A stretch of DNA of 64,000 nt from JARDZU01 sp963810465 (lineage in GTDB: Bacteria > Actinomycetota > Acidimicrobiia > Spongiisociales > ZC4RG35): the NCBI GenBank assembly GCA_963810465.1, contig CAWENM010000003.1, positions 1-64,000 on the forward strand, written 5' to 3'. Positions 43,511 through 52,310 of this stretch are shown one piece after another (position 1 is the stretch's first letter; every line of letters starts with the position of its first letter). The notes below the pieces were generated by a model. That model saw only the letters and a program-made list of their open reading frames with translations, had not been told where the DNA came from and did no database searches. Both the position numbers and the translations under genes were made by a program.

Positions 43511-44869
43511 ATGAGCGACACGAGAAGACACCTGGTCATCATCGGGGGCGGCCCTGCTGGAACCCAGGCCGCCACCACAGCAGCCTCCAAGGGCGGGAGG
43601 GTCACGCTCATCGAGAAGGAGATCGTCGGTGGGGCGGCGCATCTCTGGGACTGCATTCCGTCGAAAACGATGGCGGCAGCCGCCCTGCGCCACTCTTCGG
43701 TCCGCAATGCCGCCAAGCTGGGGCTGGCCACCGAGCCGACGCGGGTGGACACCGGTGTCCTGTCGGGGCGGATCAAAGCTATAACCGGGGACATCAATCG
43801 CAACTGGCTGGAACTGCTCGAGTCTCAGTCAGTGGAAGTCATCTACGGCCAGGGACGCTTTGTGTCCGATCGGGAAGTCGTTGTCGAGACCGAGGCGGGT
43901 GAGCGGCGCGTCGCATTCGATCGGGCGATGGTCTCCACCGGTTCGGCGCCCCGCGTCCCGGAGTGGGCCCCGGTGGACGGGGAGAAGGTGCTCATCACAC
44001 GCGACTGCTACGACATGATCGATGTCCCCGAGCACCTGGTGATCATCGGGTCGGGGGTCACCGGCGTGGAATTCACCCATATCTTCGAGAGCCTCGGGTC
44101 GAAGGTGAGTCTCGTCGTGTCCCGTCGCCAGATCCTTCCCTACCGCGACGCCGAAGTCGCCGCCGTCCTCGAAGAGGACTTCATCGAAAGGGGGGTGCAC
44201 CTTGCGTTCGGGGCACGGGCGGAGAAGATCGATCTCGACGAGTCCGGTGTCTCGGTCTTCTGCGATGACGGGCGGGTCTTGCGCGGCTCTCACGCCCTGC
44301 TGGCCGTCGGATCTATTCCCCTCACCGACGGCCTCGACCTCGAGGCGGCTGGGGTGGCAGCCACCGATGGGTACATCGAGGTGGACGAGTTTCAGCGGAC
44401 GTCGGTCGCGCACATATACGCGGCCGGCGATGTCACCGGCCAGATGCCTCTCTCCTCGGTGGCCTCCATGCAGGGGCGAAAGATCGCCCGTCACGCCCTC
44501 GACCTTCCGGTGACGCCTCTCGACTACTCGAAGGTGGCCGAGGCGATATTCACCGAGCCGGAGATCGCCTCGGTCGGGTTGGTCGATGTGGAGGCCGCGG
44601 CGCAGGGCCGAAAGGTGCGCACGATGAAGGTGCCGTTCGCTGCCAATGCCCGCTCCGTGCTCCAGCACTTCACCAGGGGCTTCGTCAAGCTGACCTCCGA
44701 CCCGGCGACGGGTGTGGTGTTGGGTGGGACCATCGTCGGCCACCGCGCCTCCGAGCTCATAGGTGTCCTCACCCTTGCCGTCCAGGCGGACGTCACCGTC
44801 AAGGAACTGGTCGAGACGCTGATGGTCCACCCCTCGATGACAGAAGCCATCTCCGACGCCGCTGAATAG
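43511..44869 (+). CDS. LpdA-like pyridine nucleotide-disulfide oxidoreductase lacking one redox Cys
   Basis: 452 residues. FAD fold at the N-terminus (LVIIGGGPAGTQAATTAAS), NAD fold (LVIIGSGVTGVEFTHIFESLG), FAD motif IYAAGDVTGQMPLSSVA, and a C-terminal dimer domain ending HPSMTEAISDAAE. The active-site segment reads GGAAHLWDCIPSKT. In lipoamide dehydrogenases both cysteines of C-x4-C are present; here the first is Ala. The mycobacterial NAD(P)H-quinone reductase LpdA has the same kind of loss (from memory), so this is probably a quinone-type reductase, not a true Lpd. It starts 15 nt after the mutase. Confidence 0.85.
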   Translation: MSDTRRHLVIIGGGPAGTQAATTAASKGGRVTLIEKEIVGGAAHLWDCIPSKTMAAAALRHSSVRNAAKLGLATEPTRVDTGVLSGRIKAITGDINRNWLELLESQSVEVIYGQGRFVSDREVVVETEAGERRVAFDRAMVSTGSAPRVPEWAPVDGEKVLITRDCYDMIDVPEHLVIIGSGVTGVEFTHIFESLGSKVSLVVSRRQILPYRDAEVAAVLEEDFIERGVHLAFGARAEKIDLDESGVSVFCDDGRVLRGSHALLAVGSIPLTDGLDLEAAGVAATDGYIEVDEFQRTSVAHIYAAGDVTGQMPLSSVASMQGRKIARHALDLPVTPLDYSKVAEAIFTEPEIASVGLVDVEAAAQGRKVRTMKVPFAANARSVLQHFTRGFVKLTSDPATGVVLGGTIVGHRASELIGVLTLAVQADVTVKELVETLMVHPSMTEAISDAAE

Positions 44870-44871
44870 GA

Positions 44872-44891
44872 ACCCGTCACCTAGGGCGGGT
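44872..44891. terminator. Hairpin between convergent genes, possible bidirectional terminator
   Basis: ACCCGTC (44872-44878) and GGCGGGT (44885-44891) pair over 7 bp with one G-T wobble around a 6-nt loop. It fills the 26-nt gap between the convergent stops at 44869 and 44896. There is no T tract. Confidence 0.4.
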
Positions 44892-44895
44892 CGGC

Positions 44896-46623
44896 CTACT
44901 TGACTATCGCAATGACCTGACCCGGGGTCACGGTGTCGCCAGGTTGGACCCGGAGGTCGACGACTTCGCCGGAGGCCGGGGATCGAACCTCGTTCTCCAT
45001 CTTCATGGCCTCGAGCACGCAGATCGGATCGCCTTCGCTTACCGCGGCACCAGCGGCGACATGGACCTTGACGATCGTGCCCTGCATTGGCGCCGTCACC
45101 ATTCCATCGGAAGGTGTGCCCGGCCCGGTCAGCTGGAGCTTGGGCGGCCTCCTTCGGATGGTGCCGGTCAATGGCTCCGGTGCCCAATAACTGACTGCGA
45201 AGCGCCGGCCACCCACTTCGACGGTGATATCTCGGCGGGACAGGCTCTCTTCTTCGGGGAGCGACGGGGTGGCGTCGGGGTCGCCGCCGCCGAGGTCGAC
45301 GCTCTCCTCCATCCACTTGGTGTGATGCTTCCCATTGATGAAGTCGGGATGATTCAGCACCGCGAGATGCGCGGGGATCGTGGATGCCACGCCAGTCACC
45401 CGGAACTCCTCGAGAGCCCGCCGTCCCTTTTGGATGGCCCGGGCCCTGTCCGGTGCCCAGACGACGAGCTTGGCCATGAGATTGTCGTAGTACTGGGAGA
45501 CGTTGGTCCCGGGTTTGATCCAGGAATCGACCCTGACCCCGGGCCCGGCCGGCTCCTGCCACTCCACCACCTGTCCTGGGGTGGGGAGGAATTGGTTGAA
45601 CGGATCCTCGGCATTGATGCGGAACTCGATGGCGTGGCCCCTCGGCTCCACGGTGTCGATGGTCAAGTCCTCGCCAGACGCGATCCTGAGCTGCCACTCG
45701 ACCATGTCGTGACCGGTGACCATTTCCGTGATGGTGTGCTCGACCTGGAGACGGGTGTTCATCTCGAGGAAGAAGAACTCGCCGGAACGATCGACGAGGA
45801 ACTCCACCGTCCCGGCGTTCACGTATCCGCAGGACTTGCCCGCCGCCAACGCAGCCCGACCAAGCGCCCGGCGTTGCTTGATGGTGAGACCCGGCGACGG
45901 TGTCTCCTCGATCAACTTCTGATGACGCCGTTGCACGGAGCAATCCCGCTCACCCAGGAAGACACCCTTGCCCTGGGCGTCGAAGAGCACCTGGGCCTCG
46001 ACGTGCCGTGGCTCTTCCAGGTACTTCTCGACGTAGACCTCGGCGTTGCCGAAATAGGCGTCGGCCTCGCGCCTGGCCCCCTCGAAGGCATCGTCGAGCT
46101 CTTCCGGCCCATGAACCACCCGTAACCCCTTGCCACCCCCGCCGTGGGCAGCCTTGATGGCGACCGGGTAGCCGAATTGCTCGGCGAGCGTGGCGACCGT
46201 CTCGACGGAAGTGACCGGATCGGTGACGCCGGGGACCGTCGGCACGCCAAATTTCTCGGCGTTTCGTCTCGAGGTGATCTTGTCACCCATCGCCTCGATG
46301 GCGCTGGCCGGAGGCCCGACCCACACGATCCCTGCCTCGCTGACCGCAGCTGCGAACTTTGCGTTCTCGGAGAGGAATCCGTAGCCCGGGTGTATCGCCT
46401 CGGCCCCCGAGTCATGTGCGATCTGGAGGATCTTCTGCTGATTCAGATAGCTGTCGGCGGCGGGCGCGGGCCCGGCATTCCACGCCTCGTCGGCCAGGTC
46501 GACATGAAGAGCGTCACGATCCAACTCCGAATACACGGCGATGGTGCGAATCCCCATCTCCCGAGCCGTGCGGATCACCCTGACCGCGATCTCGCCGCGA
46601 TTGGCGACGAGGAGGCTCTTCAT
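44896..46623 (-). CDS. Acyl-CoA carboxylase alpha chain (biotin carboxylase + biotin carrier)
   Basis: 575 residues from ATG 46623; the frame is open further upstream, but MKSLLVANRGEIAVRVIRTAR is the standard start. It carboxylates its own biotin using ATP and bicarbonate: HPGYGFLSENAKFA, AAHGGGGKGLRVV (ATP-grasp Gly-rich loop), ERDCSVQRRHQKLIEE and EMNTRLQVEHTITEMVTG. The C-terminal biotinyl domain has EAMKMENEV, with Lys as the biotin site. The start overlaps the stop of the beta-chain gene by one base (TGATG). Acetyl- or propionyl-CoA specificity rests with the beta chain; the mutase next door favours propionyl-CoA (inference). Confidence 0.93.
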   Translation of the reverse strand: MKSLLVANRGEIAVRVIRTAREMGIRTIAVYSELDRDALHVDLADEAWNAGPAPAADSYLNQQKILQIAHDSGAEAIHPGYGFLSENAKFAAAVSEAGIVWVGPPASAIEAMGDKITSRRNAEKFGVPTVPGVTDPVTSVETVATLAEQFGYPVAIKAAHGGGGKGLRVVHGPEELDDAFEGARREADAYFGNAEVYVEKYLEEPRHVEAQVLFDAQGKGVFLGERDCSVQRRHQKLIEETPSPGLTIKQRRALGRAALAAGKSCGYVNAGTVEFLVDRSGEFFFLEMNTRLQVEHTITEMVTGHDMVEWQLRIASGEDLTIDTVEPRGHAIEFRINAEDPFNQFLPTPGQVVEWQEPAGPGVRVDSWIKPGTNVSQYYDNLMAKLVVWAPDRARAIQKGRRALEEFRVTGVASTIPAHLAVLNHPDFINGKHHTKWMEESVDLGGGDPDATPSLPEEESLSRRDITVEVGGRRFAVSYWAPEPLTGTIRRRPPKLQLTGPGTPSDGMVTAPMQGTIVKVHVAAGAAVSEGDPICVLEAMKMENEVRSPASGEVVDLRVQPGDTVTPGQVIAIVK

Positions 46624-48173
46624 CACTGAGGACCGTTTCCGTGCTTTTTCGGGGGGAGGGTCTCCCGCTTGGTGCGGAGGACTTCGAGGGCGCGGACCAG
46701 CTTGTAACGGGTCTCCCGAGGCTCGATGACTTCGTCGACCAGGCCGAGCTCGGCGGCCACGTAGGGGTTGTTGAACGTGTCTTCGTAGTCGGCGATCAGC
46801 TCGGACCGCACCTTTTCCGGCTCCTTGGTGGCGCTGATCTCGCGTCGATGGATGATGTTCACCGCTCCCTGCGCCCCCATCACAGCGATCTCGGCCGAGG
46901 GCCAAGCAAAGACGAGGTCGGCCCGGATGCCGCGGGCATTCATGACCAGGTAGGCGCCGCCATACGCCTTTCTGGTGATCACTGTGATCCGTGGCACCGT
47001 CGCCTCGCAATATGCGTAGAGGAGCTTTGCGCCGTGGCGGATTATCCCCTGATGCTCCTGCTCGACGCCGGGGAGGAAGCCGGGCACGTCGACGAAAGTG
47101 ATGATGGGGATGTTGAAGGCGTCGCAGAACCGGACGAAGCGTGCCGACTTCTCTGATGCCTCGATATCGAGGGTGCCGGCCAGGACGGCAGGCTGATTCG
47201 CCACCACGCCCACCGTGTGCCCGTCGAGACGTCCGAACCCCACGACGATGTTCCTCGCCCACATCTCGTGTACCTCGAGGAACTCACCCCCGTCGAGGAC
47301 CGTCTCCACCAGCTCCACCATGTCGTAGGGCTGGTTCGCCGAGTCGGGGATCATCGAGTCCAGCGAGTCGTCTATCCGATCGGGTCGATCGGTGGGAGCG
47401 AAGTAGGGGGGCAGCTCCATGTTGTTGCGGGGCAGATAGGACATCAGGTACCGCACCGCCTCGAGGGCGTCGATGCCGGTCGGGTAGACGAAGTGGGTGA
47501 CACCGGACTTGGAGGCATGAGTGGCGGCACCGCCCAACTCCTCCATGGTGACCTCCTCACCGGTAACGGCCTTGATGACATCGGGCCCGGTGATGAACAT
47601 ATGACTCGTCTGGTCCACTTGGAACACGAAGTCGGTGAGGGCAGGGGAGTAGACGGCGCCCCCGGCGCAAGGTCCCATGATCACCGAGATCTGGGGGATG
47701 ACTCCCGACGCCCTCACGTTTCGCTCGAAGATCCGCCCATACCCGTCGAGGGAAGAAATACCCTCCTGGATGCGCGCCCCGCCTGAGTCCTTGAGGCCAA
47801 TGACCGGCGTCCCGGTGTCGAGGGCCATGTCGAGCACCTTGCAGATCTTGTCGGCGACGACCTTGCTCAGGCTGCCGCCGAACACGGTGAAGTCCTCGGC
47901 AAAGACGAAGACTGGCCGGCCATCGATGGTGCCGTGGCCGGTGACGACCGCGTCCCCGAGAGGCCGTTTGTCCTCGATGCCGAACCCGGAGGACTGGTGC
48001 CGGACGAACTGATCGATCTCCTGGAACGACCCCTTATCGAGGAGGGCGTCGAGCCGCTCCCGGGCGGTGAGTTTCCCCTGCTCGTGTTGGCGGGCGATCG
48101 CTCGCTGACTTCCGGCATGCAGGGCCTCCTCGCGAAGCTCCCTGAGCCGCTCGATTCGCGCCTCGGTCCCCAA
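46623..48173 (-). CDS. Acyl-CoA (propionyl/acetyl-CoA) carboxylase beta chain
   Basis: 516 residues, a carboxyltransferase of the AccD/PccB class. N-half: KLTARERLDALLDKGSFQEID, DFTVFGGSLSKVVADKICK, GLKDSGGARIQEGISSLDGYG and GPCAGGAVYSPALTDF. C-half: FVDVPGFLPGVEQEHQGIIRHGAKLLYAY and ITRKAYGGAYLVMN. Both oxyanion Gly-rich loops are intact. The apparent start is TTG 48173 with AGGAG only 2 nt upstream, so the exact start is unsure. Divergent from birA by 44 nt. Confidence 0.93.
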   Translation of the reverse strand: MGTEARIERLRELREEALHAGSQRAIARQHEQGKLTARERLDALLDKGSFQEIDQFVRHQSSGFGIEDKRPLGDAVVTGHGTIDGRPVFVFAEDFTVFGGSLSKVVADKICKVLDMALDTGTPVIGLKDSGGARIQEGISSLDGYGRIFERNVRASGVIPQISVIMGPCAGGAVYSPALTDFVFQVDQTSHMFITGPDVIKAVTGEEVTMEELGGAATHASKSGVTHFVYPTGIDALEAVRYLMSYLPRNNMELPPYFAPTDRPDRIDDSLDSMIPDSANQPYDMVELVETVLDGGEFLEVHEMWARNIVVGFGRLDGHTVGVVANQPAVLAGTLDIEASEKSARFVRFCDAFNIPIITFVDVPGFLPGVEQEHQGIIRHGAKLLYAYCEATVPRITVITRKAYGGAYLVMNARGIRADLVFAWPSAEIAVMGAQGAVNIIHRREISATKEPEKVRSELIADYEDTFNNPYVAAELGLVDEVIEPRETRYKLVRALEVLRTKRETLPPKKHGNGPQ

Positions 48174-48217
48174 GACTCCTCCGTAACCTCACACATTCCG
48201 ACTCGTCAGGAGACGAG

Positions 48218-48871
48218 ATGGCTACACCCTATTTGCAATTGTGGGCGGAAGAGGTCGCATCCACCCAGGACATGGCCCGCTCCGAGCTGGACCATCTGCC
48301 GGTGGTCGTGGCGGCCCAACGACAAACTGCGGGTCGAGGAAGGGGCGGCGTGGCCTGGCTGTCGGCGCCCCGAGCCCTCGCGGTCTCTCTGGCGTTCCGC
48401 CATTCCGATGACGATCTTCGCCCTTTTTCGCTGATGGCCGGTGTGGCCGCGGCTCGTGGCCTGAACGGTGTCAGCCTGAAATGGCCCAACGACTTGATGG
48501 CCGATGGGGCCAAGGTGGGCGGGATCCTGGTCGAGCGCGCCGACGAGACCGTGATCGGGATGGGAGTCAACCTGTGGTGGCCCGACGCCCCCGAGGGCAT
48601 GGCCGCCCTCCGCGACACCGATCCCGGGCCTGACCTTCACGCCCGAATTGCCGGGATTTGGGCGGCGGAACTGATGCGGCTCATCGACACAGACGACTGG
48701 CCGATCGACGAATACCGGTCACTTTGCACGACTCTCGGCAAGGAGATCAGCTGGGAACCGGATGGTCGGGGGACTGCGGTCGACATCACCGACGACGGTG
48801 CCCTCGTGGTCGAATCCTCGGGGGAGCGAAGAACCCTCACGTCTGGCGCGATCAGGCACGTCCGCCACTAA
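48218..48871 (+). CDS. birA: Biotin-[acetyl-CoA-carboxylase] ligase
   Basis: 217 residues, a mono-functional biotin protein ligase with no N-terminal DNA-binding domain. Motifs: QRQTAGRGRGGVAWLS (biotinyl-AMP loop), LKWPNDLMADGAKVGGILVE, GMGVNLWWP. It attaches biotin to the carrier domain of the carboxylase encoded back-to-back with it. Good Shine-Dalgarno AGGAG at 48205-48209. The 3' end overlaps the convergent hydrolase gene by four bases. Confidence 0.93.
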   Translation: MATPYLQLWAEEVASTQDMARSELDHLPVVVAAQRQTAGRGRGGVAWLSAPRALAVSLAFRHSDDDLRPFSLMAGVAAARGLNGVSLKWPNDLMADGAKVGGILVERADETVIGMGVNLWWPDAPEGMAALRDTDPGPDLHARIAGIWAAELMRLIDTDDWPIDEYRSLCTTLGKEISWEPDGRGTAVDITDDGALVVESSGERRTLTSGAIRHVRH

Positions 48872-49627
48872 CCGAGATCGACCTCCACCGCTGCCGGGAG
48901 GGTCGCTTTGAAGAACTCGACGAGCCGGGGGTAGGCGTCGGCGGATGCGTCGGCGTCGTAGCCCTCGGCTTCGACATCGAGAAACGAGTGACCTGCTGTT
49001 TCGTAGAGGAGCCATTGGCCGTGGTCGTTTCGGCGCTGCGCCTCGTCGACCGTGGACGGTGCGATCAGCTCGTCGGCGGCGCCATAGAGGCCGAGAACCG
49101 GCACAGGGAGGTTGTCCAGATATGAGGCGACCTGGTGTTCACGTTCCTCATCGCCGGTGAGCGGGGCATAGGCGACCGCCACGGATTTGACCCAGGACCT
49201 GGTGGAGGCGCCCACGATCGCGAAGCGGCCGCCGACATCTACGCCGAGGACCCCTAGATCACCACTGACGGCCCAGCTCACGTCGTTGGAGACGACGAAT
49301 TCGTGGATCTCGTCCAGGTCCATCAACGCTCGACGATCGGAGAGGGCCTCGTACGCCTCGTTCGGATCGCCCTTCTGACGGTAGAAATCGACCCCTATCG
49401 CCACCACCCCCCAGCGGGCGAACATGCGACATAGGTCCTTTCTCGAACCCAGACATGCCTTCGAGAGTGGGGAGAACGAGCACCACCGGGAATTGACCAG
49501 CGACGTCGGGCCGGGCCAGGTATTGGGTCCGGAGACTCGAACCGATCGGCAGGGGCCAGCCCCCGTACATGATCGGATGGGTTCCTTCGTGAGCGAGTAC
49601 CGCCATCTGCGGGGAGATTAGGCCCAC
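48868..49627 (-). pseudogene. Dienelactone-hydrolase-like alpha/beta hydrolase, one frameshift, Asp at the nucleophile
   Basis: The N-terminal part (to 49440) has FPVVLVLPTLEGMSGFEK. The rest, in another frame, has RMFARWGVVAIGVDFYR, PVPVLGLYGAADELI (acid Asp) and ETAGHSFLD (His). Removing one G near 49437 joins them as EKDLCRMFARWG, the usual family wording, giving ~252 residues. The nucleophile elbow reads LGVLGVDVGGRF: where dienelactone hydrolases have Cys in G-x-C-x-G, this has Asp. Asp nucleophiles are known in haloalkane dehalogenases and epoxide hydrolases of the same fold. Substrate unknown. Confidence 0.7.
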
Positions 49628-49695
49628 CCGAAAGCGGCGGCGATTGCCAGAGATTCGTGGAACCCCTGCCTAGCCTGACGACGTCTTACCCGAAG

Positions 49696-50967
49696 ATGTC
49701 CTCATCCTCCCCACGACACCTTGCGCCCCGTCGCGGGCTGCCGAAATGGCTGAAGTTCACCATCTTCGGCCTCCTGATGGTGGCCGGCCTCGGCGCGCTC
49801 GCAATCTATTGGGCGTTGGACACGGGTCAGGATGTGCTCGATATGGCCGCGACCGACCATGAGGTCGTCGATGAGCTGAGCCAGCCGAGCGGGGACACAT
49901 TGACCTTTCTCGTGGTGGGAAGTGACTCGCGTCAAGGCATCGAAGATCTGACCTTTTTCGGGCCCGCTGGTGGAGAGCGTGGTGATGTGATCATGCTGGT
50001 CCGTCTCGACCAGGCCAGTGGCGAAGCCCGGATGCTCTCCATTCCTCGAGACCTGTGGGTGGATATCCCGGGCAACGGTGTCGGCAAGATCAATGCGGCC
50101 TACTCGTACGGCGGCCCGTCGCTCATGGTCCAGACCATCAGGGAGAATCTCGGCATCGAGGTCAATCACTATGTGGAGGTGGACTTCCTCGGTTTCACCG
50201 CCATGGTGGATGAGTTGGGCGGCATCGAGATGACCTTCCCCTATCCGGCTCGGGACGCCAACTCCGGGCTCAGCGTCGACGATGGCACCCAGATGCTCGA
50301 CGGCGAGCAAGCCCTCGCCTTCGCCCGCTCCCGAAAGTACGAGGAGTATCAGGGCGAACGATGGGTGAGTGTCGATGCCAGTGACTTGGGACGGACCCAA
50401 CGACAGCAGGAAGTGGTCCGGGCCATCCTCACCGAACTGAAGTCGCCGTCCTCGATCGCAGAAGCAGGAGCCATCGCAGGATCCATGGCCCAGCACATGA
50501 CCGTCGACGGCACCCTGGCCGACACCTCCGTGGCGTCGCTTGCCTGGAACTTCCGCGGGCTGGTCACCGGGAGCATCGAGGGGCACACCCTCCCGGTGTA
50601 CGGCGATTCGGTCAACGGCGCATCCGTCGTGATGGCGGCCGAGCCGGAGGCCTCGGCGATGATCGACGGCTTTCTCACAGGTGTCATGACCGCCGACCCA
50701 GGACCGATCCGCGTCCAGGTCCTCAACGGGAATGGCGTCAACGGCGCAGCTTCGGCAATGTCAGAACGGCTGGCCGCGGCCGGCTTCGAGGTCGCCGGAG
50801 TGGGTGATGCCGAGGTGAAGGACTACGCCACCACGACCATCCTCGTTCCCGAGGGGAGCAGTGCCGGTGATCGGATCATCGGCCAGATCGGTTTTGGTGT
50901 AGTTCAGTTCGGCACCGTCGATAACGGTTATGACGCCGTTGTGATCGTCGGAGCCGACGCCTCCTGA
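49696..50967 (+). CDS. LytR-CpsA-Psr (LCP) family glycopolymer ligase
   Basis: 423 residues from ATG 49696; a GTG at 49657 would add 13 residues but lies upstream of a TAGCCT -10-like box (49671-49676). One membrane segment (LKFTIFGLLMVAGLGALAIYW) is followed by an extracytoplasmic LCP domain: VVGSDSRQG, RMLSIPRDLWVDIPGNG, KINAAYSYGGP and FARSRKYEEYQ. The C-terminal LytR_C domain has VQVLNGNGVNGAASAMSERL. It moves lipid-linked glycan to peptidoglycan. Context with UDP-sugar dehydrogenase and glycosyltransferases fits envelope polymer attachment. Confidence 0.93.
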   Translation: MSSSSPRHLAPRRGLPKWLKFTIFGLLMVAGLGALAIYWALDTGQDVLDMAATDHEVVDELSQPSGDTLTFLVVGSDSRQGIEDLTFFGPAGGERGDVIMLVRLDQASGEARMLSIPRDLWVDIPGNGVGKINAAYSYGGPSLMVQTIRENLGIEVNHYVEVDFLGFTAMVDELGGIEMTFPYPARDANSGLSVDDGTQMLDGEQALAFARSRKYEEYQGERWVSVDASDLGRTQRQQEVVRAILTELKSPSSIAEAGAIAGSMAQHMTVDGTLADTSVASLAWNFRGLVTGSIEGHTLPVYGDSVNGASVVMAAEPEASAMIDGFLTGVMTADPGPIRVQVLNGNGVNGAASAMSERLAAAGFEVAGVGDAEVKDYATTTILVPEGSSAGDRIIGQIGFGVVQFGTVDNGYDAVVIVGADAS

Positions 50968-50985
50968 TCGCAAGGCCTCGCGATC

Positions 50986-50991
50986 TACCAT
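50986..50991 (+). promoter_or_regulatory. -10 box candidate for the UDP-sugar dehydrogenase gene
   Basis: TACCAT ends 10 nt before ATG 51002. An ATG at 50990 overlaps this box, so it is unlikely to be the true start. A G run (50992-50997) could also serve as a weak Shine-Dalgarno. Confidence 0.35.
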
Positions 50992-51001
50992 GGGGGGTTC
51001 A

Positions 51002-52276
51002 ATGGACGTTGCAATCATCGGCGCTGGTTACGTCGGTCTTGTCACCGGAGGCGGTCTCGCCAGTCTCGGTCACCGGGTACGTCTCGGAGAGGCAAATGCA
51101 GAACGAGTCGAGCTTCTCCGTGGCGGCGGCGTCCCCATCTACGAGCAGGGATTGCCCGATTTGCTATCGCATGCCACTGGCCGCGGCCTTCTCAGCTTTC
51201 ACACCTCGAACAAAGAGGCAGTCGAAGGAGCCGATTTCGTATTTCTCGCCCTCCCCACTCCCGAAGGGGAGGACGGCCGGGCCGACCTCAAGTACGTCCA
51301 TGCGGTAACCGACGAGTTGGCCACCGTGGTCGGTGAGGACACGATCTTCGTAGTGAAGTCGACCGTGCCCCCGGGCACGGTTGCATCCCTTCGCAAGCGT
51401 CTGGCGGATCTGGGCAGCTCGGCCCGTATCGTCTCTCACCCTGAGTTCCTCCGTGAGGGCAAGGCGGTCGACGACTTCCTCGAGCCTGACCGCATCGTGG
51501 TCGGTGCGTGGGAAGAGGCTGACGCACGAGCCGTCGCCGATCTCTACAGAAGCCTCGACGCGCCGGTGGTCATGACCGATCCCACTTCGGCGGAGATGAT
51601 CAAGTACGCATCCAATGCCTACCTGGCTGCTCGGCTCACCTTCGTCAACACCTTGTCCAATGTCTGCGAAGCGGTCGGCGCCGACATCCTCGACGTCGTT
51701 CAGGGTCTGGGGATGGATCATCGGATAGGCCCTCATTTCCTTCAACCCGGTCCCGGTTACGGGGGCTCTTGCTTCCCCAAGGACACGCAAGCCTTGATTG
51801 CCGTGGCCCAGGACGCCGGCTACGACTTCGAGTTGCTACGCGCGGTCATCGAGGCAGACGAGGAACAACGTCGGCGAGTGGCGGACAAGGTCCGGCAGGC
51901 CGCCGGAGGAGGTCTGCGAGGACGGCGTGTCGGCATGTGGGGAGTCGCCTTCAAGGCGGGCACCGACGATGTGCGGGAGTCGCCGGCCGTTCGAATCGCT
52001 TCATTGCTCCAGGCCGATGGCGCCGACGTGGTGGCCTACGACCCCGAAGCGAAGACCGATCTGCTCACCATGGCCCCCGACCCGATTGCCGCGGTGCAGG
52101 AGGCCGATGTCCTCCTCATCGCCACCGAGTGGCCCGAGTTCCTGACGGTGGACATGGCACAGGTGGCCAAGGTGATGAGAGGGCACCGCGTGGTGGACGC
52201 CCGCAACATCCTCGATCCAAAGAAGGTTCGAGCCGTCGGTCTCGACTACTGGGGTCTGGGTCGGCCAGGAGCTTGA
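51002..52276 (+). CDS. UDP-glucose 6-dehydrogenase family protein
   Basis: 424 residues from ATG 51002. It oxidises a UDP-hexose to the uronate with 2 NAD+. Motifs: VAIIGAGYVGLVTGGGLASLG (NAD fold), VKSTVPPGTVASL, VSHPEFLREGKAVDDFL, EMIKYASNAYLAARLTFVN and PGYGGSCFPKDTQAL with the catalytic Cys near residue 257. The UDP-binding C-terminal domain has GVAFKAGTDDVRESPA. UDP-glucose is the most likely substrate, but UDP-ManNAc-type dehydrogenases share these motifs. Confidence 0.92.
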   Translation: MDVAIIGAGYVGLVTGGGLASLGHRVRLGEANAERVELLRGGGVPIYEQGLPDLLSHATGRGLLSFHTSNKEAVEGADFVFLALPTPEGEDGRADLKYVHAVTDELATVVGEDTIFVVKSTVPPGTVASLRKRLADLGSSARIVSHPEFLREGKAVDDFLEPDRIVVGAWEEADARAVADLYRSLDAPVVMTDPTSAEMIKYASNAYLAARLTFVNTLSNVCEAVGADILDVVQGLGMDHRIGPHFLQPGPGYGGSCFPKDTQALIAVAQDAGYDFELLRAVIEADEEQRRRVADKVRQAAGGGLRGRRVGMWGVAFKAGTDDVRESPAVRIASLLQADGADVVAYDPEAKTDLLTMAPDPIAAVQEADVLLIATEWPEFLTVDMAQVAKVMRGHRVVDARNILDPKKVRAVGLDYWGLGRPGA

Positions 52277-52277
52277 G

Positions 52278-52294
52278 CGGCGCCTTCGGCGCCG
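52278..52294. terminator. Hairpin between convergent UDP-sugar dehydrogenase and cofE
   Basis: CGGCGCC-TTC-GGCGCCG forms a perfect 7-bp stem in the 34-nt gap between the two stops. It is followed on the plus strand by a moderately T-rich stretch (TACTTGGTATTTGG). Confidence 0.55.
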
Positions 52295-52310
52295 TACTTG
52301 GTATTTGGTC

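Noticed and set aside
43829..45943. 704-codon minus-strand frame across LpdA-like and carboxylase genes
   Set aside because: It joins the antisense of one gene to an off-frame reading of another. Both real genes have intact family motifs.
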